From NCBI GenBank assembly GCA_002433025.1, contig DJGZ01000007.1, positions 1 to 9,403 of the forward strand: a DNA stretch of 9,403 nt. Reading direction: 5' to 3'. Made by a program: the position numbers and the translations under genes. The notes beneath the pieces are model-generated. The model saw only the letters and a list, made by a program, of their open reading frames with translations, was not told where the DNA came from and did not search any database. Source of the DNA: Bacteroidales bacterium UBA5833. GTDB taxonomy: Bacteria > Bacteroidota > Bacteroidia > Bacteroidales > Lentimicrobiaceae. Below are positions 1-5,975 of this stretch, in pieces. The number at the start of each line of letters is the position of its first letter. Position 1 is the stretch's first letter.

Positions 1-15
1 CCTGTCAAAAAAATA

Positions 16-42
16 AATCCTGTGAATCCTGCAAACCCTGTC
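16..42. repeat. Three degenerate 9-bp tandem units
   Basis: Three consecutive 9-mers, AATCCTGTG, AATCCTGCA and AACCCTGTC, follow each other without gaps; a further CCTGT sits at the very start of the window, so the array may extend upstream. Arrays of this AATCCTG type are frequent between genes in Bacteroidota. No function is visible. Confidence 0.6.
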
Positions 43-79
43 TTTATGAAAAACAACCATCAGCACGATCAATCATATC

Positions 80-110
80 AATCCGAAATCAAAAATCAAA
101 AATCCGAAAT
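80..110. repeat. 10-bp direct repeat around an AT-rich core
   Basis: AATCCGAAAT occurs at 80-89 and again at 101-110, separated by a CAAAAATCAAA-type core. It lies directly upstream of the promoter of the glycosyltransferase gene. It may be simple intergenic repeat material and not an operator. Confidence 0.5.
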
Positions 111-122
111 ATCAAAACTCCT

Positions 123-130
123 TACTTTTG
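123..130 (+). promoter_or_regulatory. Bacteroidota -7 promoter box of the glycosyltransferase gene
   Basis: TACTTTTG matches the Bacteroidota -7 consensus TAnnTTTG exactly. It lies 15 bp before the ATG at 146, so transcription would start only a few bases from the start codon and the leader would be very short. No convincing TTG -33 element is seen at the expected distance. Confidence 0.6.
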
Positions 131-145
131 CAAAAAATCAACTAA

Positions 146-1018
146 ATGAAAGTCTCCGGTCTCACCTTTATCCGCAATGCCGTTAAATTCGATTACCCCG
201 TTGTGGAAGCCATCACCTCCATACTTCCGATCTGCGATGAATTCGTGGTGGCGGTCGGCAATTCCGAGGACGGCACCCGCGACCTGATCCTGGGCATAGG
301 TTCACCAAAAATCCGGATCATAGATACCGTTTGGGACGACAGCCTGCGCGAAGGCGGACACGTGCTGGCCGTGGAAACCGACAAGGCCTTTGACGCCCTG
401 AGCAGCGACAGCGACTGGGCTTTTTACATACAGGGCGATGAGGTGCTGCACGAACAATACCTGGAGCCTGTCAGAGAAGCGATGCTGAGGTGGAAGGATG
501 ATTCACGGGTGGAAGGACTGCTGCTGAATTACACCCATTTCTATGGCTCCTACGACTACATCGGCGACAGCCGGCGCTGGTACCGGCGCGAGGTGAGGGT
601 AATCCGCAACGATAAGTCCATCCGCTCCTACCGCGACGCCCAGGGCTTCCGCAAAGACGGCCGTGCGCTGAACGTGAAACCCGTTGAAGCAAGCATGTAT
701 CACTACGGCTGGGTAAAACCGCCCGAGCTGCAGCAGGCCAAGCAGGAATACTTCCATAAACTCTGGCACAACGATGAGTGGGTGGAGAAGAAAATCCCGA
801 AAGCTGACAGCTTCGACTATTCCGGCATCGACTCCCTGGCCCTTTTCAAAGGAACCCACCCGGCAGTAATGCAAAACCGCATCAACCGGCTTAACTGGCA
901 GTTCAGCTTCGATCCCACCCAAAAACGCCTGCCATTCAAATCAAGGTTGCTGCATTCCATCGAAAGCCTTACGGGATGGAGGATTGGCGAGTACAGGAAT
1001 TACCGGGTAATTGATTAG
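146..1018 (+). CDS. GT2-like (GT-A fold) glycosyltransferase
   Basis: A 290-residue soluble protein with no signal peptide or membrane segment. It is probably a nucleotide-sugar-dependent transferase acting in the cytoplasm on surface polysaccharide or protein glycans; donor and acceptor cannot be told. The N-terminus has the opening of a GT-A domain: beta strand with TFIRN (7-11), then CDEFVVAVGNSEDGTRD (30-46), which corresponds to the nucleotide-binding D-x-S-x-DGT region of family 2. The metal-binding DxD position appears to be YIQGDEVL (94-101, acidic pair D98-E99). The C-terminal half is rich in Trp, Tyr, Arg and His (RRWYRREVR, HYGWVKPP), typical of acceptor-side regions in this subgroup. 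The start is the first ATG after a -7 box, with an A-rich leader. Its codons are more GC-rich than the flanking DNA. It stands alone here, about 1.1 kb from the next gene. The GT2-like assignment is firm; the exact family is inferred. Confidence 0.85.
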   Translation: MKVSGLTFIRNAVKFDYPVVEAITSILPICDEFVVAVGNSEDGTRDLILGIGSPKIRIIDTVWDDSLREGGHVLAVETDKAFDALSSDSDWAFYIQGDEVLHEQYLEPVREAMLRWKDDSRVEGLLLNYTHFYGSYDYIGDSRRWYRREVRVIRNDKSIRSYRDAQGFRKDGRALNVKPVEASMYHYGWVKPPELQQAKQEYFHKLWHNDEWVEKKIPKADSFDYSGIDSLALFKGTHPAVMQNRINRLNWQFSFDPTQKRLPFKSRLLHSIESLTGWRIGEYRNYRVID

Positions 1019-1032
1019 AAAATGAGATAATT

Positions 1033-1088
1033 TGAGGATGTGAGAATGTGAAAATGTGAGAATGTGAAAATGTGAGAATGTGAAAATT
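1033..1088. repeat. 8-bp tandem repeat, seven units
   Basis: Seven 8-mers run without interruption: TGAGGATG, then TGAGAATG and TGAAAATG alternating three times, the last ending in T instead of G. The array from 1041 is therefore three 16-bp dimers. It begins 14 bp after the glycosyltransferase stop codon. There is no coding frame across it. Confidence 0.85.
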
Positions 1089-1109
1089 CCGGAATACCTG
1101 TTAATAAGA

Positions 1110-1319
1110 AATCAGCAATCGGCAATCATTGAGAGATATGTCCTTTCTTACCGCTCGAATATATTCGGCAAAGCGGAGCGTGGGTAATTCGTTATTTGAT
1201 GTGCTGGAAATAATATGGCGACTTTGGCATTTAAAGGAAGCCACCAAAGCACTGAAACACAAAAACACACAAAAGAATTTTATCTCAGTTATAAAACCTT
1301 GAAAAATTGATTGCTGATT
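1110..1319. repeat. Inverted repeat pair AATCAGCAATC / GATTGCTGATT
   Basis: AATCAGCAATC at 1110-1120 is the exact reverse complement of GATTGCTGATT at 1309-1319, enclosing about 190 bp. Each arm is extended by imperfect matches (GGCAATCA on the left, TTGATTGC on the right). The enclosed DNA contains the hairpin at 1151-1176 and a degenerate CACAAAAACAC run. This could be a small non-autonomous mobile element or simply two copies of a common intergenic word. Confidence 0.45.
1151..1176. repeat. Hairpin around a 12-bp perfect palindrome
   Basis: CGAATATATTCG (1156-1167) is a perfect palindrome. It is flanked by CCGCT on the left (1151-1155) and AGCGG on the right (1172-1176), which also pair, with a GCAA bulge on the right side. 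No T-run follows, so it does not look like an intrinsic terminator. Confidence 0.5.
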
Positions 1320-1581
1320 GCAGTTCCTGCACCAAGTTATTGAAATACCGGACCCGGAATACAAGTATATTCATTTATAATTTGCTTTAATCATAACGTA
1401 CGGCAACGGAGAAAGGAGTAAAATATACCACATTGACAGGCTGAAATTTCAATAGCAAATATCAATCCTATTATCAGCATAGATAATGAATGAATGTGCA
1501 CTCTGAGAATAAGGATATTACTGTTGTACGGTAAACATTTGGAAGGAGTTATAAGATTACCTTCGGTGAGCTCTCTTTGGT

Positions 1582-1732
1582 CGGTTCTTCACTTCACTAC
1601 GTTACGTTCAGAATGACAATACATTAATGATAATCAAAGGGGGCTTGGTGGCGGCTTCGCCGCCACCAGGCCCCCTCCATTGAAGCCTAAAACATTGTCT
1701 TTCTGAGCGTAACATCGTGGAGCGATGAATCT
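1582..1732. repeat. Two 39-bp inverted arms flanking a GC hairpin (MITE-like)
   Basis: The complement of 1582-1620 reads ATTGTCATTCTGAACGTAAC onward, and 1694-1732 reads ATTGTCTTTCTGAGCGTAAC onward; the two arms match over most of 39 bp with scattered single mismatches. They face each other across 73 bp that contain the strong hairpin at 1638-1676. TCATTCTGAGCG-type words are abundant between genes in many Bacteroidota. The arrangement of arms plus central hairpin resembles a small non-autonomous element. No target-site duplication was identified. Confidence 0.55.
1638..1676. repeat. 18-bp GC-rich hairpin, 3-nt loop
   Basis: Bases 1638-1655 pair with 1659-1676 around the loop TTC; the only non-Watson-Crick pair is one T-G wobble. 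The core is GGTGGCGGC / GCCGCCACC, with outer GGGGGC / GGCCCCC. It contrasts sharply with the AT-rich DNA around it. A T-run does not follow, so a classic terminator role is unlikely, although such a stem could stall polymerase or act as an RNA structure. Confidence 0.75.
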
Positions 1733-1755
1733 CTCAGTCTATTATCAGGTTTTTT

Positions 1756-1795
1756 CCGGACAATAATGATTTTATAAATAATCACTGTTGTCCGG
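1756..1795. repeat. Imperfect hairpin CCGGACAA...TTGTCCGG
   Basis: CCGGACAA (1756-1763) pairs with TTGTCCGG (1788-1795), and inside it TGATT (1767-1771) pairs with AATCA (1780-1784), leaving a short AT-rich loop and one poorly paired interior triplet. Runs of T precede it and AAA follows it. It could serve as a weak bidirectional structure, but there is no adjacent gene to terminate. Confidence 0.55.
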
Positions 1796-2037
1796 GGAAA
1801 TCATTATAATCTGACCGGAATGTTTTATAGTGTGTTGGTTTCAGAAGATTGTAACAACATTCAGCTTACTTTTAAATATTTCGCCACTAAGCGATGCACT
1901 GAGCCTGCCGAAGTGGCACAAAGGCACCAGGTTGCACAAAACATATCCCGGTTTATCCGGATTTATTTTCCTCATTTAGTGATACTTAGTGTCTTCGTGT
2001 CTTTGTGGCAAATTCTTTCTTCATTTTATCCGGACAA
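1788..2037. repeat. 250-bp segment bounded by 13-bp inverted repeats
   Basis: TTGTCCGGGGAAA at 1788-1800 and TTTATCCGGACAA at 2025-2037 are inverted copies matching at 11 of 13 positions. TTTATCCGGA also occurs at 1951-1960, directly repeated at 2025-2034. Inside lie a degenerate GCCACTAAG (1883-1891) and its inverted relative CTTTGTGGC (2001-2009), plus CACTGAGCCTGCCGAAGTG (1897-1915), a word typical of Bacteroidota intergenic repeats. There is no transposase and no clear target duplication, so a mobile origin is an inference. Confidence 0.45.
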
Positions 2038-2054
2038 TAGCGATAAATAATAGC

Positions 2055-2062
2055 TATTTTTG
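2055..2062 (+). promoter_or_regulatory. -7 promoter box of the first T9SS cargo gene
   Basis: TATTTTTG matches TAnnTTTG. It ends 33 bp before the ATG at 2096, giving a plausible leader of about 25 nt. The in-frame TTG at 2060 that could be taken as a start codon lies inside this box, which argues against it being the start. The box follows immediately after the right end of the 1788-2037 repeat segment. Confidence 0.55.
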
Positions 2063-2095
2063 AGAAAATCAACTGCAATAGTTAAACAATTTTAC

Positions 2096-5000
2096 ATGAA
2101 ACGATTGCTGATACTAATTCTTTGCATTATCTCCACCGCAGTTTCAGCCCAGCGGGAAACCGATAACTGGATTTTCGGCTGGGGTACGTGGATCAGTTTT
2201 GCCTCAGGAACACCTGCATATGTTCCCGTGCACACCGGACTCTTTTCATTCTATGGTTCCACTTCCCTGTCCGATAGTGCCGGAAATTTATTGTTTTATT
2301 CTGACGGGATAGAACTTTATAATAGAAATAAGGATTTAATGGAAAACAGCGACGGGTTGATGGCTGCAGCTTTTGCGACCAACCCGTGCATTGCATTTCC
2401 CAAACCGGGCGATCCGGACAAATACTATTTTTTCACGGTTGGCGGAAGAACTGGCTCCACCAACAGGGCGGGCTCGGAATATTCGGTCATCGACATGGAC
2501 CTTGACGGGGGTCTGGGCGGAATTATAGAAGGCCAGAAAAACATAACCCTGATTGCCGCCGACAGCACTTACGAAACCATTCAGGGGGTAAAACACGGAA
2601 GCCGCGATGCCTACTGGGTCATCCTGCGCAACCACCGCAGCCCGAATAAGTTTTTAAGCTATCTGGTTGATCAGTCAGGGGTAAAACAGACTCCCGTTGT
2701 TTCAAACTGCATCCTTAACTTTCCGGCCGAAGGAAATCAGTCGGAATACATGAAAATCTCGGCCGACGGCAAATATCTTGTGTTTGCCGACCGCAACGGC
2801 ACCGCCGGGCACCAGGGGATGACAGAAATATACCGGTTCAACAATGTTACCGGACAACTTACGCCGGCTTTACTTTTTGATACAGGCGCCGAGTCAATTC
2901 AGGGGATTGAGTTTTCTGCAAATTCTGAATTTCTGTATATGAGTGAAGGCATCTTTCTACCAATAATAGCACGGCGCGACAGATGGATTGCACAGTACGA
3001 AATGAGTAAAACAGATGACCTCACCCAGTTTATGGATGCAAAAGCTGTAATGATCAGAGACACTTCGGTTTGGGGTTACGGCAATTTGCTTCTTGCAAAC
3101 AATGGGAAAATATATTTCGCACACAGCGAAGACGACGGAACCAATTTTTCCGGATATCTGTCAGGCATCAACAATCCTTCAGCAAAGGGCGAGGATTGCA
3201 ATATTGAATTGATGGTTGTTGAAACCTCCAACCCCTTTGAGGGACTCCCGACTTTCATCAGTTCATTTATGGCCGAATTTGAGTGGACAGGAAGCTGTGT
3301 AGGTGATACCATTAAGTTTGATTCAAGATTCTCACCGGCACCTGTTTCCTGGCTCTGGAATTTCGGTGATCCGGCAAGCGGCGCAGCCAACACAAGTTCG
3401 GACGCCGACCCCTGGCACATCTACTCTGCACCCGGCGAATACGAGGTGTCGGTTACCGTTGTTTTTCCTAACGGCACGCAGCATACTTCCACCAGAAGCG
3501 TTCATATTTTCGGTTTGCCTGTTTTTTCGCTGGGCGATACCATCAGAATCTGCGAAGGCGGAAGCACTGTACTGACCCCGGGACCCGGATATGCTTCCTA
3601 TCTCTGGAGCAACGGCTCTTCCAGTCCCCAGATTACCGTGAACACCCCCGGCGAATACTGGGTTGAGGTCCGCAACGAAGGGGATTGCGCGTTTACCGAT
3701 ACCGTTCAGGTGATGCATCACCCTGCAGCCCTCCTTATTACGGACGATCTTGTTGTAAGCCCTACCACCTGCGGCGGACAAACGGGGGCCATTACCGGCC
3801 TCAGCATCGACGGGCTGCCACCGTTTACCTATAACTGGACGGAAATCATTTCCGGCAGCCCTGCAGGCCATACGCCCAATCTTTATAATCTGGGGGTGGG
3901 TATTTATCAGCTTAACCTAACCGATGGCAACGGATGCAACCTACCGGCAACCAATTTCGAAATCAGGGATGTCGGAAACCTCCTGATTGACACGGTTACG
4001 AATACAAACGCATTATGCAATGAGGCCAATGCGGAAATATTTGTCATTGCTGTTTCAGGGCTTGGTTCAAGAATACAATACTTTATCAGGCATGAAAATG
4101 ATACATTGTCTCAATGGCACAACGGTTTGTTTACCGGCCTTGAAGCAGGTGTTTATTATGCCTGGGCTTCTGATTCAACCGGATGCACCAGCGTTTACGG
4201 GCAGCCTGTGATAATTACAAGCCCTGACGGGCCGGAGATCACAGACCATCTGATGCTGCCTGCAACAGCCGGACAGCCGGATGGAACCATTATCCTTTCG
4301 GCGCAGTCCGCTGCAGGCGACACCATTTACTATACCGTAAACGGCATTACTCAAATCAACGATGGCTACTTCGACGACCTCCCCGCCGGGGATTATCTTT
4401 GCGAAGTCACCGATGAAAACGGATGCAGTACCTACATTTCCATCACCATCACCACCCTTGAAATTGTTTATCTCAATGCCATCGCCGGTGAAGGGTCGGC
4501 CTGTTCGGGCAACCCGGCGGTTTCCCCGCTTTATGTCAGCAATTTCAACGGGGTCAGATCATTTAAGGTAACACTCACCTACGATCCGGCCATAATGGAA
4601 TGCCTGGGTTATCTGGATGTCCACACCCAGCTACAGGCCGGCATGCAGCCTTACCTGATCCCTGAAGCCGGAAAAATTATTATTGAATGGGCAGGTTCCG
4701 CAGTCGTGTCGCTCCCTGACGATGCGAAAATGCTTGACCTGGTCTTTGAAACCGGGCCGGAAGGGGTCTCAGAACTCAGATGGGATGCCGCACCCGGCGT
4801 TAATTTGTTTCTCGACAACAACGGCCTTTCGATTCCGGTTGACTACACCAACGGAAACATGGTCGTGACATCAGCGCCCGGCCTTGCTGAACCATCTGCA
4901 ACTGCAATCTGCGAAGGCAGCAGCTTAACCTATACACCTGAAATCTCTGGTGGCACCGGTGAAATGACCTATAAATGGAAATCGCCTTCCGGGGAAACCT

Positions 5001-5602
5001 CTGCGCAGGCCGGACTTACTGTGACCAATGCAACGACTGACAATGCCGGCACATACGCCCTGATTGTTACCGACGCTTTAGGCTGCAGCGATTCCACACT
5101 GCTCACCCTGCAGGTTACCCCTAATCCCGCTGACTGGTTTTTGCAGGATACCATTTTGTTTGAAAACCAATACCTGCTTGCCGGCCCTGCGGGTTATGCC
5201 TCCTACCTGTGGAGTACCGGCGACACCATGCCCGAAATCACCGTAAACACCGAAGGCCTTTACACCCTGCAGCTCACCACACACAACCTGTGCGCGGGTG
5301 CTGATTCCACTTACCTCAAAATGCTGGAAGCCGAATCACCTTTTCTCGTCCCCAACGCCTTCACCCCCAACGGCGATGGGCTGAACGATGTCTTCCGTCC
5401 CATAGCAACCACCGATCTGATCCGTCAGTTCAGCATGGTGATCTATAACCGCTGGGGGCAACTGATCATCGAAACAACCAATCCCATAGAGGGCTGGGAT
5501 GGGAAGGATGCACCGGCGGGAGTTTATAGCTGGGTGATAAGTTATTCGGACCATATAGGTAAATTGTTTAAAATGAAAGGTGGAGTGACTTTAATCCGAT
5601 AG
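2096..5602 (+). CDS. Large secreted multidomain protein, T9SS type-B cargo (PKD, SprB-like, cohesin-like)
   Basis: An 1168-residue protein, exported by Sec and then across the outer membrane by T9SS; likely surface-bound or released, with an adhesive or binding role. Start: ATG 2096, followed by MKRLLILILCIISTAVSA, a clean signal peptide; an upstream in-frame TTG would spoil it. Domains by residue: N-terminal repeat/propeller-like module 20-390 (GNLLFYSDG, YYFFTVGG, YSVIDMDLDGG); PKD 401-473 (WLWNFGD, GEYEVSV); Ig-like 474-543 (GYASYLWSNG); SprB-like repeats about 544-627, 628-712 and 713-789 (TCGGQTGAITG, LTDGNGC, VTDENGC); cohesin-like 790-926; Ig-like about 927-1011; Ig-like 1012-1081; T9SS type-B sorting domain 1083-1168 (PNAFTPNGDGLNDVF, IYNRWGQ, GWDGK, PAGVYSW, KGGVTLIR). 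The sorting domain is intact. Domain limits are approximate and read by eye. The ligand is unknown. A collinear paralogue starts at 6369. Confidence 0.9.
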   Translation: MKRLLILILCIISTAVSAQRETDNWIFGWGTWISFASGTPAYVPVHTGLFSFYGSTSLSDSAGNLLFYSDGIELYNRNKDLMENSDGLMAAAFATNPCIAFPKPGDPDKYYFFTVGGRTGSTNRAGSEYSVIDMDLDGGLGGIIEGQKNITLIAADSTYETIQGVKHGSRDAYWVILRNHRSPNKFLSYLVDQSGVKQTPVVSNCILNFPAEGNQSEYMKISADGKYLVFADRNGTAGHQGMTEIYRFNNVTGQLTPALLFDTGAESIQGIEFSANSEFLYMSEGIFLPIIARRDRWIAQYEMSKTDDLTQFMDAKAVMIRDTSVWGYGNLLLANNGKIYFAHSEDDGTNFSGYLSGINNPSAKGEDCNIELMVVETSNPFEGLPTFISSFMAEFEWTGSCVGDTIKFDSRFSPAPVSWLWNFGDPASGAANTSSDADPWHIYSAPGEYEVSVTVVFPNGTQHTSTRSVHIFGLPVFSLGDTIRICEGGSTVLTPGPGYASYLWSNGSSSPQITVNTPGEYWVEVRNEGDCAFTDTVQVMHHPAALLITDDLVVSPTTCGGQTGAITGLSIDGLPPFTYNWTEIISGSPAGHTPNLYNLGVGIYQLNLTDGNGCNLPATNFEIRDVGNLLIDTVTNTNALCNEANAEIFVIAVSGLGSRIQYFIRHENDTLSQWHNGLFTGLEAGVYYAWASDSTGCTSVYGQPVIITSPDGPEITDHLMLPATAGQPDGTIILSAQSAAGDTIYYTVNGITQINDGYFDDLPAGDYLCEVTDENGCSTYISITITTLEIVYLNAIAGEGSACSGNPAVSPLYVSNFNGVRSFKVTLTYDPAIMECLGYLDVHTQLQAGMQPYLIPEAGKIIIEWAGSAVVSLPDDAKMLDLVFETGPEGVSELRWDAAPGVNLFLDNNGLSIPVDYTNGNMVVTSAPGLAEPSATAICEGSSLTYTPEISGGTGEMTYKWKSPSGETSAQAGLTVTNATTDNAGTYALIVTDALGCSDSTLLTLQVTPNPADWFLQDTILFENQYLLAGPAGYASYLWSTGDTMPEITVNTEGLYTLQLTTHNLCAGADSTYLKMLEAESPFLVPNAFTPNGDGLNDVFRPIATTDLIRQFSMVIYNRWGQLIIETTNPIEGWDGKDAPAGVYSWVISYSDHIGKLFKMKGGVTLIR

Positions 5603-5638
5603 CTTATATCTATTTTCAAATTAACCAAAACTCAATAT

Positions 5639-5646
5639 TACCTTTG
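5639..5646 (+). promoter_or_regulatory. -7-like box, first of two
   Basis: TACCTTTG is the most typical form of the Bacteroidota -7 element. It lies 37 bp after the stop codon of the upstream cargo gene. No gene starts in the usual distance after it other than the doubtful ORF at 5725. No clear TTG -33 element precedes it. Confidence 0.4.
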
Positions 5647-5689
5647 TGTTAATTTCAAATTTATAATAGCATTACATCAAATTTTTTAT

Positions 5690-5697
5690 TACTTTTG
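5690..5697 (+). promoter_or_regulatory. -7-like box, second of two
   Basis: TACTTTTG matches TAnnTTTG and is identical to the box before the glycosyltransferase gene. The TTG at its 3' end is in frame with the downstream small ORF but is better read as part of this box than as a start codon. The next ATG in that frame is at 5725, 27 bp after the box. Confidence 0.4.
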
Positions 5698-5724
5698 AGT
5701 TTCATTTATAAACCTCACCCGTTT

Positions 5725-5904
5725 ATGAACCTGCAATACCTTACCGAAAGCATCCTTCTTCTGCCAAATTGCAGTATTATGACTCTTTCCGGGGGGGGGT
5801 ATTGCAAGCCAGCCAATTGCTGCCAAAGCCCGTTAAAACACTGCACAGACAGCACAGGTAAAGCCTTGCAATTCCAGGGTTATTTAAAGAGACTCCCTCC
5901 TTAG
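5725..5904 (+). CDS. Doubtful 59-residue ORF with internal poly-G tract
   Basis: The frame opens at ATG 5725, after a -7-like box, and closes at TAG 5902-5904. The predicted peptide is cysteine-containing (NCS, YCK, NCC and HCT) and unlike any family I recognise; it has no signal peptide. Nine consecutive G (5791-5799) encode Gly-Gly-Gly in the middle. Losing one G would lead to a stop soon after the tract, and gaining one would open a different short frame (VLQASQLLPKPVK). It may be an untranslated part of an RNA leader, a decayed gene fragment, or a slippage-controlled peptide. I lean toward non-coding or decayed. Confidence 0.2.
   Translation: MNLQYLTESILLLPNCSIMTLSGGGYCKPANCCQSPLKHCTDSTGKALQFQGYLKRLPP
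5791..5799. repeat. Homopolymer of nine G
   Basis: Nine G in a row in an otherwise AT-leaning region. Long G or C homopolymers are prone to replication slippage, and also to assembly or sequencing error. It is the only G run of this length in the window. Confidence 0.9.
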
Positions 5905-5929
5905 TACTCAGGGTTAGAAAGTGCATTAC

Positions 5930-5938
5930 TAGTTTTTG
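5930..5938 (+). promoter_or_regulatory. Near-match -7 box for the small secreted protein
   Basis: TAGTTTTTG differs from TAnnTTTG by one extra base in the spacer. It lies 37 bp before the ATG at 5976, a normal leader distance. It is the best candidate in the vicinity but is not a consensus match. Confidence 0.25.
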
Positions 5939-5975
5939 TTTCAATTAATTTTCTTTAACCCTAATATTAATAAAA

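Larger units (their letters stand above)
1019..2095. other. 1.08-kb intergenic repeat mosaic, no convincing gene
   Basis: No frame in this stretch looks like a protein. The open frames present, at 1101-1364 on the minus strand and 1820-2050 on the plus strand, run through inverted and degenerate repeats and show no family motif. What it does hold is listed separately: an 8-bp tandem array, an inverted repeat near 1110/1309, a hairpin at 1151-1176, a GC hairpin inside inverted arms (1582-1732), a hairpin at 1756-1795, an IR-bounded segment at 1788-2037, and the promoter at 2055. The run around 1241-1275 (ACACAAAAACACACAAAAG) is a degenerate relative of the CACAAAGACACTAAG repeat seen again near 1985-2010. 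No stretch resembles a tRNA or rRNA. Confidence 0.7.
5603..5975. other. 373-bp intergenic region between the first cargo gene and the small secreted protein
   Basis: It contains two perfect TAnnTTTG boxes (5639, 5690), a near-match at 5930, a homopolymer of nine G and a doubtful 59-codon ORF (5725-5904). No strong terminator is visible after the stop at 5602; only a weak ATAG/CTAT pairing followed by a few T is present. No RNA gene is recognised. Confidence 0.5.

Noticed and set aside
1033..1088. CRISPR array
   Set aside because: The repeats are 8 bp, contiguous and without spacers; no cas gene is in the window.
1101..1364. 87-codon minus-strand open frame
   Set aside because: It spans an inverted repeat pair, a palindromic hairpin and a degenerate ACACAAAAACAC run. 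The predicted peptide has no recognisable domain, and no Bacteroidota promoter box precedes it on that strand that I could find.
1638..1676. GC hairpin as an intrinsic terminator
   Set aside because: No T-run follows the stem on either side, and the nearest upstream gene on the plus strand ends more than 600 bp away.
1820..2050. 76-codon plus-strand open frame
   Set aside because: It is read through the 1788-2037 repeat segment. Its residues such as CTEPAEV simply translate the CACTGAGCCTGCCGAAGTG repeat word.
2060..2095. TTG at 2060 as the start of the first giant gene, adding 12 residues
   Set aside because: The TTG is part of the TATTTTTG promoter box, and the added residues would precede a textbook signal peptide that begins at ATG 2096.
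5695..5724. TTG at 5695 as a start for the small ORF
   Set aside because: It lies inside the TACTTTTG box. If the ORF is real, ATG 5725 is the better start.
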